From assembly GCF_001687365.1 (NCBI RefSeq), contig NZ_LGLV01000013.1, positions 124,001 to 188,000 on the forward strand: a stretch of DNA of 64,000 bases, written 5' to 3'. Below are positions 47,190 through 56,200 of the stretch, piece by piece. The position numbers and the translations under genes are program-made. Position 1 is the first letter of the stretch. Every line of letters begins with the position of its first letter. The DNA comes from Pararhizobium polonicum. GTDB taxonomy: Bacteria; Pseudomonadota; Alphaproteobacteria; Rhizobiales; Rhizobiaceae. The notes under the pieces are model-generated. The model ran no database searches, had not been told where the DNA came from, and saw nothing but the letters and a program-made list of their open reading frames with translations.

Positions 47190-48947
47190 GTGTCATTGTT
47201 CCAGGTCTATGCGAGAGCGCTTCAGTATCTTGCCGTACACAAGCTCCGGGTATCCGCCATCGTTGTCGCCAATATCGTCCTGGCGGTCATCACGATTGCA
47301 GAGCCCATTCTGTTCGGCCGCATCATCGACGCCATCTCCTCCAAGCAGACCGTTACGCCCCTGCTTTTGATGTGGGCGGGCCTCGGTGTCTTCAATACGA
47401 TCGCCTTCGTGCTGGTCGCCCGTGAGGCGGACCGGCTGGCGCATACGCGCCGCTCGACGCTGATCACCGAAGCTTTCGGCCGTATCATCTCCATGCCCCT
47501 GTCGTGGCACACCCAGCGCGGCACCTCCAATGCCCTGCACACGCTGCTGCGCGCCTGCGAAACGCTGTTCGGCCTCTGGCTCGAATTCATGCGTCAGCAT
47601 CTGGCGACCGCGGTGGCGCTGATGCTTCTGGTTCCGACAGCCTTTGCCATGGACGTTCGCCTGTCGCTGGTTCTCGTCGTGCTCGGCGTGCTCTATGTCG
47701 TCGTCGGCAAGTTCGTCATGACGCGGACCAAGGAAGGCCAGGCCTCGGTCGAGGACCACTATCACACGGTCTTCTCCCACGTCTCCGACTCGATCAGCAA
47801 CGTTTCGGTCGTCCATAGCTACAACCGCATCGAGGCCGAAACCCGCGAGCTGAAGAATTTTACCCAGAGGTTGATTTCCGCCCAGCTGCCGGTCCTCGAC
47901 TGGTGGGCGCTGGCCAGCGCGCTGAACCGCATGGCCTCGACCATCTCGATGATGGCCATCCTCGTCATCGGTACTTTCCTGGTGCAGAAGGGCCAGCTCG
48001 GCATCGGCGACGTCATTGCCTTCATCGGCTTTGCCGGCCTGCTGATCGGCCGCCTCGACCAGATGAAAGCCTTCGTGACGCAGATTTTCGAAGCCCGTGC
48101 CAAGCTCGAGGACTTCTTTATCCTGGAAGACTCGGTCCGCGAACGCGAAGAGCCTGCCGATGCCGGCGAGCTGAACAACGTGCGCGGCGAAGTCGAGTTT
48201 CGCGACGTGTCCTTCAACTTCGCCAATTCGACCGAAGGCATGCGCAACGTGTCGTTTACCGCCAAGGCCGGCCAGACGATCGCCATCGTCGGCCCGACCG
48301 GTGCCGGCAAGACGACGCTGGTCAACCTTTTGCAGCGCGTCCATGAGCCGGCCGCCGGCCAGATCCTTGTCGATGGCGTCGATATCTCGACCGTCACCCG
48401 CAAGTCCCTGCGCCGTTCGATCGCCACCGTGTTTCAGGATGCGGGCCTGCTCAACCGGTCGATCTGCGAGAACATCCGCCTTGGCCGCGAAGATGCGTCC
48501 CTCGTCGAGGTGATGGCTGCCGCCGAAGCGGCTGCTGCCGCCGACTTCATCGAAGGCCGCCAGGAAGGTTACGAGACACGCGTCGGCGAACGTGGCAACA
48601 GGCTGTCCGGTGGCGAACGCCAGCGTATCGCCATTGCCCGGGCGATCCTGAAGAATGCACCGATCCTCGTGCTCGACGAAGCCACCAGTGCGCTCGACGT
48701 CGAGACCGAAAACCGGGTGAAGGCTGCGATCGACAACCTGCGCAAGGATCGCACCACCTTCATCATCGCCCACCGCCTGTCGACGGTGCGCGAAGCCGAT
48801 CTGGTGATCTTCATGGATCATGGCCGGATCGTCGAGATGGGTGGCTTTAACGAGCTGAGCCAGAGCAATGGCCGGTTTGCCTCGCTGCTGCGGGCCAGCG
48901 GCATCCTCACCGACGAGGACGTCCGCAAGAGCCACGCGGCAGCCTGA
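47190..48947 (+). CDS. ndvA: Cyclic beta-1,2-glucan ABC exporter
   Basis: NdvA/ChvA exports cyclic beta-1,2-glucan across the inner membrane; it is needed for nodule invasion or crown-gall attachment and for osmotic adaptation. The 585-residue half-transporter begins MSLFQVYARALQYLAVHKLRV and has six helices in the first ~320 residues. The ATPase domain has Walker A AIVGPTGAGKTTLVNLL (about 367-383), signature RLSGGERQRIAIARAIL, Walker B ILVLDEATSALD and switch His in IIAHRLSTV. Translation starts at GTG with AAGAGGGA upstream. The glucan synthase gene ndvB is 1.3 kb further on. Confidence 0.95.
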   Translation: MSLFQVYARALQYLAVHKLRVSAIVVANIVLAVITIAEPILFGRIIDAISSKQTVTPLLLMWAGLGVFNTIAFVLVAREADRLAHTRRSTLITEAFGRIISMPLSWHTQRGTSNALHTLLRACETLFGLWLEFMRQHLATAVALMLLVPTAFAMDVRLSLVLVVLGVLYVVVGKFVMTRTKEGQASVEDHYHTVFSHVSDSISNVSVVHSYNRIEAETRELKNFTQRLISAQLPVLDWWALASALNRMASTISMMAILVIGTFLVQKGQLGIGDVIAFIGFAGLLIGRLDQMKAFVTQIFEARAKLEDFFILEDSVREREEPADAGELNNVRGEVEFRDVSFNFANSTEGMRNVSFTAKAGQTIAIVGPTGAGKTTLVNLLQRVHEPAAGQILVDGVDISTVTRKSLRRSIATVFQDAGLLNRSICENIRLGREDASLVEVMAAAEAAAAADFIEGRQEGYETRVGERGNRLSGGERQRIAIARAILKNAPILVLDEATSALDVETENRVKAAIDNLRKDRTTFIIAHRLSTVREADLVIFMDHGRIVEMGGFNELSQSNGRFASLLRASGILTDEDVRKSHAAA

Positions 48948-48972
48948 TCGGCAACGCGGCCAGCTATCAAAG

Positions 48973-49005
48973 ATGAAAAAGGCCCCGGACTGGGGCCTTT
49001 TTCAT
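48973..49005. terminator. Bidirectional terminator between ndvA and opgC
   Basis: ATGAAAAAGGCCCC and GGGGCCTTTTTCAT form a near-perfect 14-bp stem with a GGACT loop and T-runs on both strands. The opgC stop codon (49002-49004) lies inside the stem. Confidence 0.85.
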
Positions 49006-50165
49006 GCCTTCGCGACGCGAGGCCGGGACAGGCCGCCGATCCAGTCGAGATAGCGGGCATAGGCGAAATGCAGGCCGATGCCGCCAAGCACGAACAGCGA
49101 ACCCCAGAGCGGATCGCGTCCCGTCACGAACAGCAGCACCTGGCCGACCATGGCGAGGATCGTCCCGAAGATGAAGACAGGCAGAGAATGCCGGCCGATC
49201 AGGACCAGCGGATGATCGATGCGCAGGCGCGTCATCCGGCTGAAGACCGGAAAGACGGTCAGCAGATAGGCCAGCGCCAGAACGTGTAGCAGGCGCGTGA
49301 GCGACAGGAAGGTTTTGTCGAAACCCGTCAGGACGGCGGGCAGGCCGTAGGAAAAATCGATGCTCCACCAGGACAGCAGGACCCAGAAAAGCGATAGCGT
49401 CACATAACCTGCCGAGACGGCGATCAACAGCGGATGACGCGGCAGCCGTTTGCCGGCGCGTGCCCGCATCATGCAGATCATGCCGATGACGAACAGGAAC
49501 TGCCAGGACCACGGATTGAGAAACCAGTAGCCTTCGTCGAGGAAGTTGATCGGCACGATGGTGAAGATGCCGGCGGCCAGCCACAGGGCGGCGGAGGCGA
49601 TGAACAGCAGGAAGGGGCTGCGCCCATGCAGCCAGAGAATGCCGGGCAGGAGCAGGAAGACCACGGCATACATCGACAGGATGTTGTTATAGCCCAGCTG
49701 ATGCCCCAGCAGCACCATGGCGACGAGCCCTTGCTCGGTATGATCGACGATCGGACGGATGTTGATCTCGCCGATCAGGTCCTGCCGGCCGAAATAGAGG
49801 GCGCCGCCGGCAAAGATCGCCAGCGTGATGATGCTGGTCATGATGTGGGCGACATAGAGCGTAAAGGCGCGGCGCCAGATCTTCAGGGTGAGGGCAAGGC
49901 GATTGCCGATATTGAACTTCCGCCCGTAGGCAAGCCCGGCCGAAAGCCCGGAGATCAGCACGAAGGCCTCGGCGGAGTCGGAGAAGCCGTAGTTCTTCGT
50001 GGTCAGGTGTTCGAGATATTGCCCCGGTACGTGATTGACGAAGATGGTGAGGAGGCAAAGCGCACGATAGACGTCGAGGCGGGTGTCGCGCTCGGCAGGT
50101 ATGGCGTGGTTCTGTCCTGTCTTTCCGTCATCGGCAGACGGTTCGAATTGCAGTTTTTGAAGCAT
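49002..50165 (-). CDS. opgC: OpgC-domain membrane acyltransferase (glucan succinylation)
   Basis: A 387-residue polytopic protein of the OpgC family. RLDVYRALCLLTIFVNHVPG (about 29-48) is the family opening, followed by about ten helices; SDSAEAFVLISGLSAGLAYGRKF is conserved. OpgC of Rhodobacter adds succinyl groups to periplasmic glucans, and related acyltransferases decorate rhizobial cyclic glucans. It lies between ndvA and ndvB, 130 bases downstream of ndvB on the same strand, so cyclic beta-1,2-glucan is the probable substrate. The donor acyl group is inferred from the family. Confidence 0.85.
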   Translation of the reverse strand: MLQKLQFEPSADDGKTGQNHAIPAERDTRLDVYRALCLLTIFVNHVPGQYLEHLTTKNYGFSDSAEAFVLISGLSAGLAYGRKFNIGNRLALTLKIWRRAFTLYVAHIMTSIITLAIFAGGALYFGRQDLIGEINIRPIVDHTEQGLVAMVLLGHQLGYNNILSMYAVVFLLLPGILWLHGRSPFLLFIASAALWLAAGIFTIVPINFLDEGYWFLNPWSWQFLFVIGMICMMRARAGKRLPRHPLLIAVSAGYVTLSLFWVLLSWWSIDFSYGLPAVLTGFDKTFLSLTRLLHVLALAYLLTVFPVFSRMTRLRIDHPLVLIGRHSLPVFIFGTILAMVGQVLLFVTGRDPLWGSLFVLGGIGLHFAYARYLDWIGGLSRPRVAKA

Positions 50166-50234
50166 TCAGAATGTTCTCGTCCGGGTTCAGTGCCCCTGCC
50201 CCATTGACGCGATGCGACTGCGGACGATCAAAAC

Positions 50235-50272
50235 GAAACCGGCTTTGCGCCTTCTGGTGCAAAGCCGGTTTC
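50235..50272 (-). terminator. Hairpin after ndvB
   Basis: GAAACCGGCTTTGC and its exact complement form a 14-bp stem with a 10-base loop, 24 bases past the ndvB stop. On the minus strand it is followed by GTTTTGATC, a weak T-run, so it could end part of the ndvB message or protect its 3' end before opgC. Confidence 0.65.
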
Positions 50273-50295
50273 CGTTCGTAACGAAGCGCCGGCAG

Positions 50296-53200
50296 TTACA
50301 ACAAAACGCCTTCATGCGCGTTTTTTGTGACAGTAGCGTTGATGCTGACGATCGGTTCGCCGCTTTTTGCATTTTTCGTCACGGCAATCGCATGCGTCTT
50401 GCCGTCGATGGTCAACGTTGCGGAGAAGCCGTCCCAGCCTTCCGGCAGGACCGGCCGGATGATCAGCTTGTCGCCCTGCCGTCGGATGCCGAGAATGCCT
50501 TCGACCGCTGCGCGGTAGAGCCAGGCCGCCGAGCCCGTGTACCAGGTCCAGCCGCCGCGTCCCGTCAGATCGCCGTCGCCGTAGATATCGGCGGCAACCA
50601 CATAGGGTTCAACGCGGTAGTGATCGGCACTGTCGCGGTCTTTCGAATGATTGACCGGATTGAGCATCTCGAATGCACGCCAGGCGTCTTCCTTTCGGTT
50701 CTGGGCTGCCAATGCCAGGACCACCCATGTCGCGGCATGGGTATACTGGCCGCCGTTCTCGCGCACGCCGGGCGGATAGGCTTCGATATAGCCCGGGTCC
50801 TGCGCTGCGCCGGACAGCGGCGGCGTGAACAGGCGGATGATCTGATGATCGCTATCGGCCAGTTCCGCCAGCACCGCATCCATGGCCTGCGCCGAGCGGG
50901 CGGCATCGCCCTCCCCGGACAGGACGCTCCAGGACTGGGCGATGGAATCGATCCGGCATTCGCTGCTTTCGGCAGAGCCGAGCGGCGTTCCATCGTCGTA
51001 ATAGCCACGGCGGTAATGGGTACCGTCCCAGCCGGCGGTTTCGAGCGCCTGCTTGAGGCTTTCAAGATGCGCCTCCCAGGCGGAAACCCGCCTGGTGTCG
51101 CCGCGTTCCCGCGCGATGACGAGGAAGGAGCGCAGCGTTGCCGCGAGGAACCAGCCGAGCCAGACGCTGGTGCCGCGTCCCTCGATGCCGACCCGGTTCA
51201 TGCCGTCGTTCCAGTCGCCGCCCAGGATCAGCGGCAGGCCGTTCTCGCCCTTGCGGGCAATCGCCAGATCGAGCGCCAGCGCGCAATGTTCGTAGAGGCT
51301 GGCGCGCCGCTCCGACACTGCCGGCTGGAAGAAGCTGTCATGCTGGCCGGGCTCAAGTGCTGCGCCCTCGATGAAGGCGATCTGCTCGTCGAGAATGTCC
51401 TTCGTGCCGGTGACCGAGCAATAGTGCTGCACGGCATGGCCGAGCCAGACGACATCGTCGGAGATCAGGGTGCGGACGCCGGAGCCGTTGCCCGGCAGCC
51501 ACCAGTGAAGGACGTCGCCCTCGACAAACTGCCGTGCGGCGGCATTGAGGATCTGCGCTCTGGCGAGATCCGGCCGGTGCACGATGAAGGCGAGCGTATC
51601 CTGCAGCTGGTCGCGGAAGCCGAAGGCGCCGCTCGCCTGATAGAAGGCCGAGCGCGCCAGAATGCGGCAGCCGAGGCTCTGATAGGGCAGCCAGGCATTG
51701 ACCATGTTGTTGAACGCCTTGTCGGGCGTTTCGACCTGGAGAATGCCGGTAAAGTCCTGCCAGTAGCTGTTGGAGGCTTCAAGAACCGCTTCGAACGGGG
51801 TCTTGCGGGCTTCTTCGAGATGTTCGAGCGCCTGCCCGGCATTGTCCGAATCGCCGATATAGAACGTCAGCTCCCGGCTCTCGCCGGCCTTCAGCGCCAC
51901 ATCGACAACGATCGCAGCGCAGGGATCGCCATCGGCTTCGACAGCGCCCGACAGGGGCTTGCCAGCGAGCACGGCCTGCGGCGCATAGATGCTGCCGGCC
52001 CGCCCAATGAACTCGCGCCTGCTGCTGGTGAAACCGGCAGGCGTTTCGCTGGCGGCGAGGAAGGCGGTGCGGCCGGAATAGTCGATGCTGTAGGGATTGG
52101 TCGCCAGCACTGCGCCGCTTGCCTCGTCGTGATGCGAGAGAATGAACGGCGCGGTCTTTGCCCGGTTGTTGCCAAGCACCCATTCCGCATAGCCGTAGAT
52201 CTTGAGGCTACGGGTTTCGCCGGAGGTGTTGTTCAGCCGCAGCCGCAGGTATTTCACCGGCAGCGTGCGATGAACCGTCTGGCTGACCTCGATCTCCAGT
52301 TCGTCCTGCACACTCGTGAAGACGGAATAGCCAAGCCCATGCCGGGTCTCGAACAGCACGGAGGTGCGGCGCGAGAGGGCAGCATAAGGCGACAGGACGG
52401 CCCCGCTTTCCATGTCCCTGATGAAGATGGCTTCACCCGGACGGTTGATCACCGGATCGTTGGTCCAGGGCGTCAGCTGATAGTCGCGCGAATTGCGGCC
52501 CCAGGTAAACGCGGCCCCTTCGGCTGCCACATGGAAACCGAAGCTGTCGTTGGAGATGACGTTGATCCACGGCTGCGGCGTGGCTTCGCCACCGCGCAAG
52601 CGCGTCACATATTCGCGGCCATCCGCGGAAAAGCCGCCATAGCCATTCCAGAAATCGAGGCCGTCGCCGCTGATGGCGGCGCTTGCAGCGCTGCTCTCCT
52701 CGCTGACGACTGCCAGAAGCGGAAGGGCTGGAGCGTCCTTTTTCCTGGACGGTTTCGATAGCAGGTTTTCCGCCCGTGAAATCTGGTCGGAAATCTTGCC
52801 GTTGCGCGCATGGAAGACAGCGCGGGAGGCCGACAGCAGCGCCGCCCAGGTCTCCGGCTCCATGATATCGCGGCGGACGGCGAAGATATGCTGGCGCGGG
52901 CCATCGGACAGGCCGCGCAGGCGCAGGTTTTCGGCCATGGCATCCAGAGTGTGCTGCATGTCCTGCGCATAGGAGGCGGCACGCTCGTTGACGATGACAA
53001 GATCGGCGGTGACGCCGCGCGAGCGCAGATACTCCTGCGCCTTCAGGGCTTCGCGGGCGATGCCGAGATCGATATCGTCGTTGATGCGGACGGCGAAGAT
53101 CGGGAAATCACCCGAAATCGACAGCGGCCAGAGCGCCGATTGCGGCGCAAGACCTGCCTGCACCGTGGCGGTGTCGGCGCGCAGTTGCATGTCCGGATAG

Positions 53201-56200
53201 ACGAGGTAGCGGCCGAGCATCTGAAAGCTTGCGGCTTCCTGCGAGGTGACGCCGACATGGCGCATCTGCACCTGGGAACGGGTCCAGGCGTGGATGAGTT
53301 CATGATTGAAGCTGTCGGGATGGCGATAGCGGTCGACGGCCTTGTCGATCGCTTCGCGGTCGGGGGCGGCGATGGTCCAGAAGATCACGCTGACCTTCTT
53401 GCCGGCCGGCACGCGCACGACGCGGCGCAGCGAGACGATCGGGTCGAGCGTATAGCCGTCCGTGCCCGAAAGCCTGGCATCGGTATCAAAGGCCTGCGCC
53501 TCGGCCAGTGTGCGGCCCGTGCCGATGAACCGACGGCGATCCGTTTCCGCTTCGGTATGACGGGTGCTGGCAGCGTTGTCGACGATCAGATGCGCCACCT
53601 GCATATCCGGCTCGCCGGGGCTGCGCTTGTTGCGCGTGACACGGATGACGTCGCCCTTGGCGTCGATTTCCGTGCGCAGGAACATCTTGGCAAACAACGG
53701 ATGGGCGCTGTCGGTGTCGTCGGTCGTCAGAACCGGTTCGGCATAGGACGTCACCTCGATGAAGCGGTCCTCGGTGCCGGTGTTGAGCAGAATCACCCGG
53801 CGGCCTTCGGCATCGTGCTCGGTGGCGACGATGCATTCGACTTCGCTGGTGAGATCGCCGACGGTCTTGATGAACTCCGCCTTGTCGTCGCCGAAGCGGG
53901 CAGTGGCCTTTTCGCCTTCCGCGCGGCGCGGTTCGGCGGTTGCCGACCACCAGTCTCCGGTCGTGGTGTCACGCAGGAAGATGAAGGTGCCTGCACGATC
54001 CTCGGTCGGATCGGCCTTCCAGCGGGCAACGGTCTGACCGTTCCAGCGCGAATAGCCGGAACCGGTCGCGGTCAGCATCACCGAATAGTGGCCGTTCGAC
54101 AGGAAAACCGTCTCGCGATCCTTGGTCAGCGGATGGGTGATGACGCGAACTTCCGGGCGCAGGAGATCTTCCTGACCCTTGCCGAGCGATTCCGGTTCCT
54201 TCTTGGTGTTGATGATCGGGATGTCGCGTGGCGCCTTTTCCTGCAGCAGCAGTTCGGCAGCTTCGATGACCGGATCGGCATGGAACCACTCGCGCAGGCG
54301 TCCGTTGAAGACGACGTTGGCGACCGCGGCGATCGACATGCCGTGATGGTGGGCATAGTAGTTGCGCACCACGGCACAGGTCTTGCCTTCCGGCACGCGT
54401 GTCGGTGTGTAGTCGACGGAATCGTGGAAGCCGTAGACACCGAGCGCGCCAACGGCGCGCAACCGCCCGAGATTGGCCAGTGCTGCCTTGGGGAAGTACA
54501 TGCTGGCAAGGATCGAGGCATAGGGCGCGATGACGGCATTCTGGCCGAGGCCGCGCTTCAGGCCGAGCGTCGGTACGCCGAAATTGGTGTACTGGTAGGT
54601 CAGCTCGTGGTCGCGGGCGTTGAAGGCCGCTTCCGAAATGCCCCACGGCGTGCCGAGGCGGCGGCCGTGGTTCATCTGTTCCTGGACGATCAGGTTGTTG
54701 GTCTGGTTGAGGATACCGCCCTGCCGCTCCTGCATGACCAGTGGCGGCATGAGGTATTCGAACATCGAGCCGGACCAGGAGACCAGCGCGCCGCGCGCAC
54801 CGATCGGCACGATCGGACGGCCGAGCTTGTACCAGTGCTCGGTCGGCAGGTCACCCTTGGCGATCGCAAACAGGCTGGTCAGCCGCGCTTCGGATGCCAG
54901 AAGATCGTAGCAGGCCTCGTCAAGTTCGTTTGTGTTGACGCGGTAGCCGATCGACAGAAGCCGCCGTTCCGGACGGAACAGGAAGCTGAAATCCATCGTA
55001 AAGGCGATATCGCGGGCCCGGTCGCGGATGACGATCAGGCGCTGGCGCAGCGCCTCGATGGCGCCGAGATCGAAGACGCCGTCGGCAATATGGGCTTCGC
55101 AGGTGTTGACCAGCATGGTCGCCCACTTCGTCACTTCGCCGCTCTGGGCGCTTTTCACCTCGTGGTCGAGGTTGACGGTGAGCTTGTGGATGTCGCGCGC
55201 CAGGACGGCGAGGTTGATCACCCGGATGGAGGCGAATTCGTGCTCGCGCTTGACGGCGGCAAGCGCGTTCTGGAAGCCGGTGATCCGCTCTTCCATCAGG
55301 CGGCGCAGCGGCCGCACGGTCTTGCGGTCGTCCGGCAGGTCGGCCAGTACCTCGGACAGGATGGAGGCGACGTCGCCGATGCCGTCGAGATTGCCCTGGA
55401 CATGCGCGGAGGGGGCTTCGGCCCAATCGCGGCACATGGAGGAGACGGCGATCAGATGGCCGGCAAGATTGCCGCTGTCGACGGCGGAGACATATTTCGG
55501 CTCCATCGTTTCCAGCGTGTCGGTCTTGTACCAGTTGAACAAATGGCCGCGGAATTTCGGCATGCGGTCGACCGTGGCAACCGTTTCTTCCAGGCGGCGG
55601 ATGGTTTCCTCGAAGCCGATCCAGCCGAAATCGCGCGCCGACATCACCGACAGGAGATAGACGCCGATATTCGTCGGCGATGTGCGCTCGGCGAGGATCG
55701 GGTGCGGAATTTCCTGGAAATTGTCCGGCGGCAGGAAATGCTGCTCGGCGGTGACGAACTGCTCGAAATAGAGCCATGTCCGCCGCGCGATCTTGCGCAG
55801 TTCCTCGACCACATCTTCCGGCACGACCAGCTGGTCTTCCGTCTCGGCAGACTGGCTGACGAACCAGGCGATGGCGGGAGAGAGCGCCCAGAGCACGGCA
55901 AACGGGATGCCGATAAAGGGCATGCCGGTGTCGGAAATGGCGGCCAGCGCCAGCGAAACGACCGACAGGACCGGGACGATCCACATCGAACGGTAATAGT
56001 CCCAGACGGTGCCGCCGGCGGAGCTCTGGACCTGTGCGGCGGTGCGCCATTCGAGCATCAGCTTGCCGCTGACAAAGGTGCGGTAGACCGAGCGGACGAT
56101 CGCGTCGGCCATCATGGCCGCCGCATGGGCGATGAAGACGATGCGAAGCACGACCTGCGCGTTCGCGGCCTGGATCTCCGACAGAACGGCATGAAGATGC

